Source of the DNA: Hymenobacter sp. CRA2
GTDB lineage: Bacteria > Bacteroidota > Bacteroidia > Cytophagales > Hymenobacteraceae
DNA: 64,000 bases
Reading direction: 5' to 3'
Assembly (NCBI RefSeq): GCF_002007105.1
Contig: NZ_MVBC01000010.1
Location: 1 to 64,000 of the forward strand
Position 1 is the first letter of the stretch. Every line of letters starts with the position of its first letter. The notes under the pieces were generated by a model. It did not search any database and was not told where the DNA came from. It saw nothing but the letters and a program-made list of their open reading frames with translations. The position numbers were made by a program, and so were the translations under genes. This document shows, piece by piece, positions 7,553 through 16,445 of this stretch.

Positions 7553-8386
7553 TTAGGCGCCGTCGGCGGCGGTGCGGGCGGCCGAAGTAACCGGCGCCTT
7601 ATCACGCCCCGTCACCGACAAAATCAGCTGCACGGCTTCGGCGGGCTGGTCCCATTGCGGCAGGTGGCCGCAGCGGTCAAACCAGTACAGCGCGGCATCG
7701 GGGAAGGCGGCCGCGGCCCGGGCGGCCTGCCACGGAAAGCACACCCGGTCCTGCCGCCCCCAGCCGATAACCAGCGGCTGGCGGATGCTGCCGCGCGGGG
7801 CGCCCTCCTGCTTCTGCCCGTAGGCCAGGTGCCAGAGCAACTCATCGAAGTTGGTGGTGCGGGCGTAGGTGCGCATCTCGTCGAGGGCGGCGTGGGCGGG
7901 CACCCGCCACGGGTGCGCGGAGTATTGCCAGAGCAGCAGCGTGCGGCCCACGGCGCTGCCCGTCAGGGCGGGCATGACGGGCTGCAGCCCCCGGATCAGC
8001 CGCACCGCGCCGGCCCCGGTGTAGTAGAAGAACGGCTTTTCCCAGCCCGCCCAAAACCCGCCGGGATTGAGGGCGACGGCCGCCCCGAGCACGCCGCGCC
8101 GGGCCAGCTCCAGCACCAGCCGTGCCCCCATCGACGAGCCCACGCAGTCGACGCCGACCAGGTCGTGCGCCCGCAGCCACTCCACGAGGGTATCGGCCAA
8201 GGTGTAAATGGAGTTTTCGCCCGGCAGCGCGGGCGTCTGCCCGTGCCCGGGCAGGTCGATGGCAATAACCTCGCGGTGGGCGGCCAGATCATCCAGGATG
8301 GTTTGCCAGCCGCGCCAGCTGCTGCCGATGCCGTGAATGAGCAGCAGGGGCCGGCCGCTGCCGCGGCGGATGTGGTGAAGTTCCAT
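7553..8386 (-). CDS. Alpha/beta-fold hydrolase
   Basis: 277 residues with a full alpha/beta-hydrolase layout: an oxyanion-hole HGIGSSW near residue 18, DLPGHG at 44-49, the nucleophile elbow GSSMG with Ser85, the acid Asp213 in GWGRQDRV and the base His241 in CGHLPQWD. It has no signal peptide, so it is probably cytoplasmic. Family members include esterases, lipases and C-C hydrolases; the substrate is not evident. It is transcribed opposite to its neighbours. Confidence 0.85.
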   Translation of the reverse strand: MELHHIRRGSGRPLLLIHGIGSSWRGWQTILDDLAAHREVIAIDLPGHGQTPALPGENSIYTLADTLVEWLRAHDLVGVDCVGSSMGARLVLELARRGVLGAAVALNPGGFWAGWEKPFFYYTGAGAVRLIRGLQPVMPALTGSAVGRTLLLWQYSAHPWRVPAHAALDEMRTYARTTNFDELLWHLAYGQKQEGAPRGSIRQPLVIGWGRQDRVCFPWQAARAAAAFPDAALYWFDRCGHLPQWDQPAEAVQLILSVTGRDKAPVTSAARTAADGA

Positions 8387-8591
8387 AGAGCGTTATAGTG
8401 CGAAATGAACGGGCCACCCGCCGGGCCCTTCCCGGCGCCGCAGCCTACAGTGGTACGCAGGTACCCGCCTCGTGGTCATGCGCTATGATGTCCGGGCCGG
8501 GCAATACCGGCGTCCGCAGCCTCGGTTATGCTTCCCCAAAGCCGGGTGCACGGCTTTGCGTTACTTTGGCCCCTCCACCCCGCCTCCACTC

Positions 8592-9890
8592 ATGAAACGC
8601 CTTGTTCTTTGCCTGGCCTTGCTTGGCACGCCCTGGACCTTACACGCGCAAGCCCCGGCCTCGCCCCACGCCAGGCTCGACGAATACTTCCAGACGCTGG
8701 CGACCCTTCAGCAGTTCAACGGCAACGTACTGGTGCTTAGCCAGGGGCAGAAGCTGCTGCGCGGCACCTACAACATTCCCGCCCAGAGCGACAGTCTGCG
8801 CGTCGGGCCCGGCAGCTGCTTCATCATTGCCTCGGTTTCGAAGCTGTTCATTAAGTACGCCGTGCTGTTGCTGGCCCAGCAGGGCCGGCTCAGCCTGCAG
8901 GACCCGGTGAGCCGGTTCATCCCCGATTTCCCTCGCGGCCGCGACATCACCGTGGCCCACCTGCTCGGCCACCAGTCGGGCCTGCCGCGGGAGCTGCAGG
9001 GCCGCGAGCAGCTGGAGCAGGTAAGCCTGGCCCGCACCGTCGAATTGGCCAAGCAGGAGCAGCTGCTCTTCGAGCCCGGCACCCGCACGCAGTACTCCAA
9101 CGTGGGCTTCTTCGTGCTGCACCGCCTCGTGGACCTGGCCAGCCCCAAGGGCTACGCGGCCTTTGTGCAGCACGACATTCTGCGGCCCTTCGGCATGAAG
9201 CACACCGGCGAGTACAACGCCGCCCGCCGCATCCCCCGCTTCGCCTACGGCTTCGACACCGACGCCCACCACCGCATCCGCCCCGTCGATGCCATCAACA
9301 TCAACCGCTTCGAGACCGGCAACTACTACTCCACCCTCGATGACCTGGAGCGCTTCGCCGCCGGGCTGTTCAGCGGCAAAGTTCTGCGCGCCGACGCCGC
9401 CCAGCACCTGCTCAACGCCGACGGGGCCGTGATGCAGGCCGGCGGCCGCCCTGGCTACCGCGCTTACTTCTACCTGCACCCGGCCAAGCAGCTGACCTTC
9501 CTGCTGGTGAGCAACTACAGCGGCATGCCGGTGGAGAAAGTCATCAAGGACGTGCCCGCCATCGTGGCCGGCGAGCCGTACCAGCTGCCCGTAGCCGTGA
9601 ACCGCCAGGCCGTAGCCGTGCCCGAGGCCGTGCTCCAGCGCTACACCGGCCGCTTCCAGCTCGAAGCCGACCCGGCCCAGGTGTTCGAGATACGCGTCGA
9701 AGCCGGCCAGCTGCTGCTGATCGACAAAGCCGGCGACAAGGCCGTCTTCCACCCCGACAGCGAAACCACCTTCTTCGACGACCCACAGTCGGCCGAGGGC
9801 CTGCGCTTCGAGCCGGACCCCGCTACCCACACCTACCGGCTTATCCTGCTCAGCGACGGCCTGACTCTGCCCACCAAACGCCAACTATAG
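8592..9890 (+). CDS. Beta-lactamase-fold serine hydrolase (class C/esterase type)
   Basis: 432 residues from the ATG that begins a signal peptide ending LHAQ. The beta-lactamase/D-Ala-D-Ala carboxypeptidase fold is shown by the SVSK motif (Ser81-Lys84), the YSN motif (Tyr168-Asn170) and the LLGHQSGLP signature. An extra ~100-residue C-terminal domain (from about 340, RYTGRFQLEAD) is the lipocalin-like DUF3471-type region often found on these enzymes. It is probably periplasmic or outer-membrane associated, acting on a peptide, ester or beta-lactam; the sequence does not choose between them. TTACTTTGG upstream is close to a -7 box. Confidence 0.87.
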   Translation: MKRLVLCLALLGTPWTLHAQAPASPHARLDEYFQTLATLQQFNGNVLVLSQGQKLLRGTYNIPAQSDSLRVGPGSCFIIASVSKLFIKYAVLLLAQQGRLSLQDPVSRFIPDFPRGRDITVAHLLGHQSGLPRELQGREQLEQVSLARTVELAKQEQLLFEPGTRTQYSNVGFFVLHRLVDLASPKGYAAFVQHDILRPFGMKHTGEYNAARRIPRFAYGFDTDAHHRIRPVDAININRFETGNYYSTLDDLERFAAGLFSGKVLRADAAQHLLNADGAVMQAGGRPGYRAYFYLHPAKQLTFLLVSNYSGMPVEKVIKDVPAIVAGEPYQLPVAVNRQAVAVPEAVLQRYTGRFQLEADPAQVFEIRVEAGQLLLIDKAGDKAVFHPDSETTFFDDPQSAEGLRFEPDPATHTYRLILLSDGLTLPTKRQL

Positions 9891-9947
9891 CCGGGCCGCC
9901 GACCGGCTGAGTCCAGGGCGCCCTACTGCTCTGTTTGCCCTGTCCGA

Positions 9948-9978
9948 CGCCCGGCTTCCCACTCGCGGAAGCCGGGCG
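9948..9978. terminator. CCCGGCTTCC hairpin after serine hydrolase
   Basis: A 12-bp stem (9948-9959 with 9967-9978) is followed by CTCATATTTCTTTC, a weak U-tract. It lies 57 bases after the serine hydrolase stop codon and also directly upstream of the decayed S74 fragment, like the hairpins upstream of intact S74 copies. Confidence 0.55.
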
Positions 9979-10094
9979 CTCATATTTCTTTCGCCAGCGC
10001 AGGCAGCCTAGCAGCCGGGGCTACGGGCAGCCGCGCGAATGGTGGCCCCCAACACCTGGGCGCTGCCCGCCAGCAGGCAGCATTGCGTGGGTTT

Positions 10095-10253
10095 TCGGCC
10101 TTGGAGAAGCGCACCGCCCGCCTGCAGCAGGAAAACGAGCAGCGGCGCCAGAAGGACGAGCAGCTGACTACGCAACTGCAACTGCTGAATCAGCGCTTGG
10201 CTGCATTGGAGCAGTTCACCATGCCGCGCCGCAAATCGGGCGGCGCTACCTAA
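10095..10253 (+). pseudogene. Decayed C-terminal fragment of an S74 protein (copy 2-like)
   Basis: Reading from about 10095 gives SALEKRTARLQQENEQRRQK and then DEQLTTQLQLLNQRLAALEQ, which matches the coiled-coil tail of the protein at 2572-3849 (RTARLQQENEQLRAQL...QKDEQLATQLQLLNQRLAALEQ) with an internal deletion. DNA similarity continues past the TAA at 10251-10253: ACGTAGCGACCAACTAAGC matches the end of copy 2, where the same position codes Gln. This is therefore the 3' end of a lost fifth copy with a premature stop. No signal peptide, head or S74 core remains upstream. Confidence 0.8.
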
Positions 10254-10295
10254 AACGTAGCGACCAACTAAGCACGGCGGCTACTCGATCTGATG

Positions 10296-10346
10296 ACGTC
10301 GCCCCTCCGGCGCCTTCTGTTACAGGAGGCGCCGGAGGGGCGACGT
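10296..10346. terminator. Strong perfect 20-bp hairpin
   Basis: ACGTCGCCCCTCCGGCGCCT (10296-10315) pairs perfectly with 10327-10346 around an 11-base loop. It lies between the decayed S74 fragment and the stop of the opposing dehydrogenase gene. No T-run follows on the plus strand; a terminator or a palindromic repeat unit are both possible. Confidence 0.5.
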
Positions 10347-10503
10347 TTGCGTTGAAATCAGTGCTAAGCGGCCGAAAGGCAACTTGCTGGTTGGCCCAAA
10401 CACCGGCGTGGATGCAGTGCACCTGCGACGCCTCACCAGCAAGGCTTAGCGGCGAAGCGCGGCCGCGCCGCTCCTTCACCTTAGCTAGTAGCCTGGCAGG
10501 TGC

Positions 10504-11361
10504 TTAAGCTTGCAGGTGTTTGATAACGGCAATGACGTCTTCGTCGCCCAGCGCGGGCTCGGCCTGCTGGAAGGTTTGGTGCACGGTCTGGGCCAGCGGC
10601 GTATTCAATCCTTCGGCCTGGGCCAGGCGCAGGTCTTTGGCCAGTAGCTTCAGGGCAAAGGCGGCTTGGTAGTTGTCGGCCATGATGGCCTCGCCCTTCA
10701 GCTTCGAGAAAACGTTGCCCAGGGCGCTGTTGGTCACAATGGTTTGCATATCCTCGGCCCGCAGCCCGTGCTGCCGGGCAAACAGGAACGTCTCGGCCAG
10801 GCCCTGCGCATACACGCCGAGCAGGCTGTTGATGGCGAGCTTGGCCCGGTTGCCGTTGCCCGTAGCGCCCAGGTGCAGGGCCAGCTTGCCGAGGTGCCCA
10901 AACAGGGGCTGCACTTGCTGAAAAGCGGCTTCGTCGCCGCCAGCCATGATGACCAGCTGGCCCGTTTCGGCCTGCTTCACGCTACCCGAAACGGGAGCGT
11001 CGAGGTAGGTGTGGCCGTGCTCCTGGCTCAGGGAGGCCATTTCCTCGCTGATGCCCGGCGACACGGTACTCATGTTGACGAGCAGCTTGCCGCGCGCCGC
11101 GGCCGCCAGCAGACCGTCGGGGCCGGCAAACAGCTCGCGGATAGCTTGGTCGTCCGACACCATCAGAAACACCACATCGGCCTGCTGGGCGAGGGCAGCG
11201 GGGGAATCCGCCGTGGCGGCGCCGGCCGCACGCAGGGCCTCTTCCTTGTCTTTGCTGCGGTTGTACACCGTCAGCGGGTAGCCGGCCGCCAGCAGTCGGT
11301 GCGACATCGGGGTGCCCATATTGCCCAGGCCGATCCAGCCTACTCGGGGTTGTGCGGTCAT
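10504..11361 (-). CDS. NAD(P)-dependent beta-hydroxyacid dehydrogenase
   Basis: 285 residues, the usual size of 3-hydroxyisobutyrate dehydrogenase/tartronate semialdehyde reductase-type enzymes. The N-terminal Rossmann motif is GWIGLGNMG (residues 8-16). The substrate-binding signature DAPVSGS is at 121-127 and the catalytic lysine is Lys174 in GNGNRAKLAIN. The helical C-terminal domain is complete. It is cytoplasmic. The exact substrate (3-hydroxyisobutyrate, glyoxylate or succinic semialdehyde) cannot be decided. It is divergent from the acetyltransferase at 11469, sharing a 107-base intergenic region. Confidence 0.87.
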   Translation of the reverse strand: MTAQPRVGWIGLGNMGTPMSHRLLAAGYPLTVYNRSKDKEEALRAAGAATADSPAALAQQADVVFLMVSDDQAIRELFAGPDGLLAAAARGKLLVNMSTVSPGISEEMASLSQEHGHTYLDAPVSGSVKQAETGQLVIMAGGDEAAFQQVQPLFGHLGKLALHLGATGNGNRAKLAINSLLGVYAQGLAETFLFARQHGLRAEDMQTIVTNSALGNVFSKLKGEAIMADNYQAAFALKLLAKDLRLAQAEGLNTPLAQTVHQTFQQAEPALGDEDVIAVIKHLQA

Positions 11362-11468
11362 ATGCGAAGAAGAAAGAAGTCGGTGAAGAGTCCGGTATGC
11401 TATACAAGCCTGGCCGCAATTGGTTGGGCGCGGCGGTGGCAGCGCGGCGGGCCTGCTACCTTACGGGC

Positions 11469-12038
11469 ATGAAAACCGAGAAGGAAAAGATGCTCAGCGG
11501 AGAGCTGTACAATGCCCTCGACCCGCAGCTCACGGCCGAACGCCTGCAAGCCCGCCTGCTGCTGAAGGCGCTCAACGATTCGCCCGAAGACCAGCCGGAG
11601 GAGCGCCAGCGCGTGCTGCAGCAGCTGTTGCCTCACGCCGGGCCCAATCTGTGGCTGCAGCCGCCTTTCTACTGCGACTACGGCACCAACATCCACTTGG
11701 GCGAGCAGGTATTTTTCAACTTCAACTGCGTGGTGCTCGACGTGGCCCCGGTCAGCATCGGGCACCGCACCCTGCTCGGGCCCAACGTGCAGGTGTACAC
11801 CGCCACCCATCCGCTCGACCACCAAGTGCGCGCCACCGGCTTGGAGGCCGGCAAGCCCATCGTCATCGGCGACGACGTGTGGATCGGCGGCAGCGTGGTC
11901 ATCTGCCCGGGCGTGAGCATCGGCAGCCGCAGCGTCATCGGGGCCGGCAGCGTGGTCACCCGCGATATTCCAGCCGATGTATTCGCGGCCGGCAACCCCT
12001 GCCGGGTCATCCGTTCCTTGCTCGACGCGGACGCGTAG
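11469..12038 (+). CDS. Sugar O-acetyltransferase (maltose/galactoside acetyltransferase type)
   Basis: 189 residues with the left-handed beta-helix hexapeptide pattern and the N-terminal Mac domain (KMLSGELYNALDPQL). The catalytic histidine is His114 in YTATHPLD, and the late hexapeptide repeats read VWIGGSVVICPGVSIG. It transfers acetyl from acetyl-CoA to a sugar hydroxyl in the cytoplasm and normally works as a trimer. The start at 11469 matches the family's N-terminus; CTACCTTACGGG directly upstream is only a weak -7 candidate. Confidence 0.9.
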   Translation: MKTEKEKMLSGELYNALDPQLTAERLQARLLLKALNDSPEDQPEERQRVLQQLLPHAGPNLWLQPPFYCDYGTNIHLGEQVFFNFNCVVLDVAPVSIGHRTLLGPNVQVYTATHPLDHQVRATGLEAGKPIVIGDDVWIGGSVVICPGVSIGSRSVIGAGSVVTRDIPADVFAAGNPCRVIRSLLDADA

Positions 12039-12126
12039 CGGCGAGGCTACCTGCCCAAACATCGTCGTTCACTGCCCACGCAGGACCGTTGACAGCCTTT
12101 GCCCGGCAAGGCTCAGGGGCTGAGGC

Positions 12127-12134
12127 TAAGTTTG
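12127..12134 (+). promoter_or_regulatory. Bacteroidetes -7 box (TAAGTTTG)
   Basis: An exact TAnnTTTG match lies 20 bases before the ATG of S74 copy 4 and supports that start. Confidence 0.55.
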
Positions 12135-12154
12135 CATCGTCATTCCGCCTCGCT

Positions 12155-13651
12155 ATGAAATACGCTGTACTCCCACTCCTTGCCGGCCTGGCTCTTGGTT
12201 CTACCGTGGCCCAGGCCCAGACGCCCGCCGGCTCGGTGGGCATCGGCACCAGCACGCCCAACGCCAAGGCGGCCCTCGACATCAGCGCCTCGGACAAGGG
12301 CCTGCTCATCCCGCGCCTGGACTCGGCGCAGCGCACGGGCATCAGCAGCCCACCCGATGGCTTGATGGTGTTTCAGACCGACGGGCGCAAGGGCTTCTGG
12401 TACGCCGTCGGCGGCCAGTGGCTCTACATTCCCGACAAAACCAAAGCCGGCGACAACCTCGGCAACCACGTGCTCAGCCAGAACCTGGTGCTCAACGGCC
12501 GCCGGCTGGTGGGCGGCACCGCCGCCGCGCCCGGTGCCAGCGGCTTGAGTATCGATGTCAACGGCTTGGTGCGCCTTACGCCCGCCATCCGCCCCGCCGG
12601 TAACTACAACAACGGGGCGGGCCTGCATATCTCCGATGCCGATGCCGGCTTCCTGATTCGCACCAGCATCGGGCTGGGCCCGACGGCACCGCCCGTCAGC
12701 GGCCAGGGCGACCGGGTGATGTGGTCGTCGTTTTACGCGGCCTTCCGGGCCGGCGGCGTCGACGGCACCCAGTGGGATGATGGCAATCTAGGCTTTTACA
12801 CGGCCGCCTTCGGCTACAACAATCGCGCGGCGGGCAACTACAGCCTGGCCGGCGGGTACAACAATACCGTTCGGGGTAGCTACTCCATGGGCTTCGGCTC
12901 GAACAATTTTGTGGATCAAACCTCTTCGTCTTCCTTCGTGAGCGGCAACCTGTCCCGCGTGAAAGGCAGTTATAGCCTGGCCGTGGGCCTCAATGCCCTG
13001 GCGCGCGGCCGAGCCACCGTTGCTTTGGGCGAGCGGTGCACGGCCAATGCCGACTACGCCGTAGCGCTGGGCCGCTACGCCTCGGCAGCGGGCTATTCCG
13101 GCACGTTCACCATTGCCGATGCCTCCGTCAACGACTCGCTGCGTGCCACGGCCACCAATCAGTTTTCGGCGCGCTACCGCGGCGGCTACCGCCTCTTCAC
13201 CAACACGGCCATGACCATCGGCGTGCAAGTCGCCGCCGGCGGCAACGCCTGGACCGTCGTTTCCGACTCCACCAAGAAGGAGCGGGTGGTCGTGGCCGAT
13301 GGCAACCAGTTTCTGGAGCGCATCGACCGGATGCGGCTGGGCTCGTGGAACTACCGCGGGCAGGACCCCGGCACCATGCGCCACTACGGCCCCATGGCCC
13401 AGGACTTCTACCACGCCTTCGGCCGCGACGGCGTCGGCACCAGCGGCAACGACACGACCATCAACCAGGCCGACTTCGACGGGGTCAACCTCATTGCCAT
13501 CCAGGCCCTGTACCGGCGCCTGCTGGCCCTGGAAGCCGAAAATGCCCAGCTGCGCCGGCAAGTGCAGCGGCCGGCCAGCCCGCCCACCGCCGCGCTGGAG
13601 CAGCGGCTGCGCCGCCTAGAAGCCTTGCTCGACGTACAGGCCAGTCGCTGA
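12155..13651 (+). CDS. Secreted YadA-head-like / peptidase S74 protein (copy 4)
   Basis: 498 residues beginning with a signal peptide (MKYAVLPLLAGLALGSTVAQ). The GIGTSTPNAKAALDI and KGLLIPRLDS module follows, then head-like repeats at about 213-313 (YSLAGGYNN, YSMGFGSNN, YSLAVGLNA, ATVALGERC). The S74 domain has Ser370/Lys375 and HYGPMAQDF, and a coiled-coil tail ends EQRLRRLEALL. Bases 13337-13430 are identical to 1831-1924 in copy 1, while the head regions differ strongly. Predicted to be an exported trimeric surface fibre whose S74 domain drives folding and may be released by self-cleavage (family knowledge). Confidence 0.8.
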   Translation: MKYAVLPLLAGLALGSTVAQAQTPAGSVGIGTSTPNAKAALDISASDKGLLIPRLDSAQRTGISSPPDGLMVFQTDGRKGFWYAVGGQWLYIPDKTKAGDNLGNHVLSQNLVLNGRRLVGGTAAAPGASGLSIDVNGLVRLTPAIRPAGNYNNGAGLHISDADAGFLIRTSIGLGPTAPPVSGQGDRVMWSSFYAAFRAGGVDGTQWDDGNLGFYTAAFGYNNRAAGNYSLAGGYNNTVRGSYSMGFGSNNFVDQTSSSSFVSGNLSRVKGSYSLAVGLNALARGRATVALGERCTANADYAVALGRYASAAGYSGTFTIADASVNDSLRATATNQFSARYRGGYRLFTNTAMTIGVQVAAGGNAWTVVSDSTKKERVVVADGNQFLERIDRMRLGSWNYRGQDPGTMRHYGPMAQDFYHAFGRDGVGTSGNDTTINQADFDGVNLIAIQALYRRLLALEAENAQLRRQVQRPASPPTAALEQRLRRLEALLDVQASR

Positions 13652-13676
13652 GCGGCTCTGGTACTGGCGCTGCCCA

Positions 13677-13702
13677 AAGCCGGCTCTTTCCCGAGCCGGC
13701 TT
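13677..13702 (+). terminator. Rho-independent terminator of S74 copy 4
   Basis: AAGCCGGCTC pairs perfectly with GAGCCGGCTT over a 6-base loop and runs into TTTT. It sits 25 bases after the stop codon: a textbook intrinsic terminator. Confidence 0.8.
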
Positions 13703-13770
13703 TTTTGTGTCGCGGCCCGATGTATTTTCACCCACATCATCATGTGAATCACCCTGTTCGGCGCTGCCCC

Positions 13771-13778
13771 TACTTTTG
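13771..13778 (+). promoter_or_regulatory. Bacteroidetes -7 box (TACTTTTG)
   Basis: An exact TAnnTTTG match lies 29 bases before the peptidase start at 13808. Confidence 0.5.
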
Positions 13779-13807
13779 CTTATCCGCCCACCGCTGTTAC
13801 CGCTGCT

Positions 13808-15328
13808 ATGAAACTGCTGCTCCTGCTGGCCTGCCTGCTGCCCTTGCTGGCCGCGGCCCAGCCCCGCCTCGATTACCAGGTGTACTACGCCCCGCACCTG
13901 ACCACGGAGGGCTTGCGGGTGCAGCTGAGCGTGCGCACGCCCAAGGCCGAAGACTCCACTTACTTTCACTTCGCCAACGAGGTGTGGGGCGAGCCGGACC
14001 TGCTGCGCTGCCTTACGGGCCTGACGGGCGCAGGCCCTGGCTACCGCTTCCGCGTGGTGCCCGACAGCAGCCGCATCGTGGTGTATCACCCGCACGGCCG
14101 CGAGGTGCGCTTTTCTTACCGCATCAGGCAGGACGCGGCCGACTACGCCCGCGACCAGTTCAACCGCCCGCGCGTGACGGACGCGTACTTCCACGTGCTG
14201 GGCGAGTCGCTGTTTGCGGTGCCCGAGTTCATCACCAAAGCGCCCACCGAGCCCACCCTGACGGCCACCATTCGCTGGGTGGGTTTCCCGGCGGGCTACG
14301 TGCTGCACAACACCTTTGCCTCGCAGCCCGCCGGGCAGCAAACCTTCCGCGGCAAGCTCTGGACGCAGTTTTACCGCTCGCTCTACGTGGGCGGCGACTA
14401 CCGCCTGCAGCGCTTCACCTACCAGAACCGGCCGGTGTACCTGGCCGTGCGCGGGCAGTGGCAGCGCTACGACGAGGCGCAGGTGCTCAGCGCCCTGCAG
14501 CGCACCCTTACGGCCCAGCGCGACTTCTGGCACGACGCGGGCCCGGCCAGCTACACCGTGTTTTTGAGCCCCACCGTCACGCTCCGCGACAGCGCCTGGC
14601 GCGGGCAGAGCATGCGCGGCGAGAGCCTGTACCAGGGCTTCAAGCTGCAGTCGTCGAACAACCCGTTCAACAACTGGGAGCTGCTGCGCTACATGTTCAA
14701 CCACGAAATGATGCACGACTGGATTGGCGGGCAGATCCGCGGGGCGCACGAGGAGCTGAACTACTGGTTTACGGAAGGCTTCACCGATTACTACGCCTAC
14801 AAAAACCGCCTGCGCAGCGGCGACGTGACCCTGGAGCAATGGGTGCGTGACTTCAACGCCGACGTCATCCAGAAGCTCTACGCCAACGCCGAGCGCAACC
14901 AGCCCAACTACCTCATCAAGGACAACTTCTGGAAAAGCCGCAGCTTCGAAAAGCTGCCCTACCGCCGCGGGGCCGTGTTTGCCTTCTGGCTCGACAACCA
15001 AATCCTGAAACGCTCGAACTACACCCGCTCCCTTGACGACCTGATGCGCGAGCTGCGCCAGGCCTGCCTGCCGCCCGGCCAGCAGTTCACCGACGAGCGG
15101 TTTCTGACCCTGGCCAAAACCTACCTGCACGAGGATATCAGCTACCTGTTTCAGAAGCACATCCTCAGCGGCGCCGACCTGCCTTTGGCCAAAGCCGACC
15201 TAATCGAAGGCTTCGACGTGGATGCTGCCCAGCCCGTACCCACGCTGAAAATCATTGGCGCCCCGGCCACGCTGCGCGAGCGGTACCTGGGCCTGAAACC
15301 GGCGGCCAAGACCGTAGCCCAGCAGTAG
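13808..15328 (+). CDS. M61-like zinc metallopeptidase, secreted
   Basis: 506 residues with a signal peptide (MKLLLLLACLLPLLAAAQ). The catalytic HEMMH motif (His299, Glu300, His303) and a downstream Glu323 in WFTEGFTDYY form a gluzincin zinc site of the kind found in glycyl aminopeptidase-like family M61. The N-terminal ~200 residues are beta-rich, as in the family; no PDZ domain is obvious at the C-terminus, so it is shorter than typical M61 proteins of about 600 residues. Acts outside the cytoplasm on peptides; substrate unknown. Confidence 0.82.
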   Translation: MKLLLLLACLLPLLAAAQPRLDYQVYYAPHLTTEGLRVQLSVRTPKAEDSTYFHFANEVWGEPDLLRCLTGLTGAGPGYRFRVVPDSSRIVVYHPHGREVRFSYRIRQDAADYARDQFNRPRVTDAYFHVLGESLFAVPEFITKAPTEPTLTATIRWVGFPAGYVLHNTFASQPAGQQTFRGKLWTQFYRSLYVGGDYRLQRFTYQNRPVYLAVRGQWQRYDEAQVLSALQRTLTAQRDFWHDAGPASYTVFLSPTVTLRDSAWRGQSMRGESLYQGFKLQSSNNPFNNWELLRYMFNHEMMHDWIGGQIRGAHEELNYWFTEGFTDYYAYKNRLRSGDVTLEQWVRDFNADVIQKLYANAERNQPNYLIKDNFWKSRSFEKLPYRRGAVFAFWLDNQILKRSNYTRSLDDLMRELRQACLPPGQQFTDERFLTLAKTYLHEDISYLFQKHILSGADLPLAKADLIEGFDVDAAQPVPTLKIIGAPATLRERYLGLKPAAKTVAQQ

Positions 15329-15506
15329 CTGCCGCGGCCGCCAAACCCAAGCGGCTTCAATAACAGCCTGTTTTCGCCCGGCGCGCGAGCTAGATGGGCC
15401 CGGCCTCCCGCAGCGTTTTGCCTTATTGCTGATTCATTCCACCGCCTGGCACCCAACCAGGCAGAATTTTGCCTCGTTATCCACCACCAGATTCCAAACG
15501 AGCCAC

Positions 15507-16445
15507 ATGAAAGCCTTCATCCTGACCGAACCCACCGGCCCCGCCGGCCTGCAAGCCACCGAACTGCCTACTCCCACCCTCGCCGCCGGGCAGGTGCTGT
15601 TGCGCGTCAAGGCTATCAGCATCAATCCCGTCGACGTGAAAACCACGGAGGGCAAAGCCCTGTACGGCAGCCTCAACGAGCAAAGCCCGCTGATTCCGGG
15701 CTGGGACGTGGCCGGCGTCATCGAAGCCGTAGCGCCCGACGTGACCACCTTTCGGCCGGGCGACCAAGCCTTCGGCATGATCAACTTTCCCGGCCACGGT
15801 CAAGCCTACGCCGAGCTGGTAGCCGCCCCGGCCGCGCACCTCGTGCGCAAGGCGGCCAACATCAGCTTCGCGGAAGCCGCGGCCGCCACGCTGGCCCCGC
15901 TCACGGCCTGGCAGGGCCTAGTGACGCGCGCCCAGGTGCAGGCCGGGCAGCGCGTGCTGGTGCACGCCGCGGCCGGCGGTGTGGGCCACTACGCCGTGCA
16001 GCTGGCCAAGCACCTGGGCGCCCACGTCATCGGTACGGCCTCGGGCGGCAAGGTGGACTTTGTGCGCGGGCTCGGCGCCGATGAAGTAATCGACTACCAG
16101 CAGCAGCCTTTCGAGCAGGCCATAGCGCCCGTTGACGTGGTGCTCGACACAGTGGCCGGCGACACGCAGCTTCGCTCCCTGAATGTGCTCAAGCCCGGCG
16201 GCCAGCTCGTCAGCATCCTGGGCCTCACGCCCGACACGCCCGCCCGCGCCGCCGAACGCAACGTGACGGCCCAGGGCATGCTCGTCAACTCGAATGAGGC
16301 CGGCATGCAGCAAGTGGCCGACCTACTGGCCAGCGGCGCGCTTCGCTCCCACGTGTCGCTCACGGTGCCCTTCGCGGAGCTGCCCAAGGCGCTGGAGCAG
16401 GTGCAAACCGGCCACACCCAGGGCAAGGTGGTGGTGACGCTGTAG
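15507..16445 (+). CDS. NADP-dependent zinc-free alcohol dehydrogenase/quinone oxidoreductase-like protein
   Basis: 312 residues of the medium-chain dehydrogenase superfamily. The N-terminal GroES-like domain (MKAFILTEP, INPVDVKT, PGWDVAGVIEAV) leads to a Rossmann domain with VHAAAGGVGHYAVQLAK. Zinc-ligand cysteines are absent, which places it with quinone oxidoreductase (QOR/Zta1)-like reductases. Cytoplasmic, probably reducing quinones or enones with NADPH. The ATG at 15507 matches the family's MKA start. Confidence 0.86.
   Translation: MKAFILTEPTGPAGLQATELPTPTLAAGQVLLRVKAISINPVDVKTTEGKALYGSLNEQSPLIPGWDVAGVIEAVAPDVTTFRPGDQAFGMINFPGHGQAYAELVAAPAAHLVRKAANISFAEAAAATLAPLTAWQGLVTRAQVQAGQRVLVHAAAGGVGHYAVQLAKHLGAHVIGTASGGKVDFVRGLGADEVIDYQQQPFEQAIAPVDVVLDTVAGDTQLRSLNVLKPGGQLVSILGLTPDTPARAAERNVTAQGMLVNSNEAGMQQVADLLASGALRSHVSLTVPFAELPKALEQVQTGHTQGKVVVTL

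Noticed and set aside
9935-10507. A 190-residue plus-strand open frame
   Set aside because: The frame differs from the recognisable coiled-coil remnant, has no conserved features and runs through two hairpins.
11420-12154. Fusion of the last S74 gene with upstream sequence
   Set aside because: The frame is open upstream but there it runs across the acetyltransferase gene in another frame. The signal peptide starts at 12155 behind an exact TAnnTTTG box.
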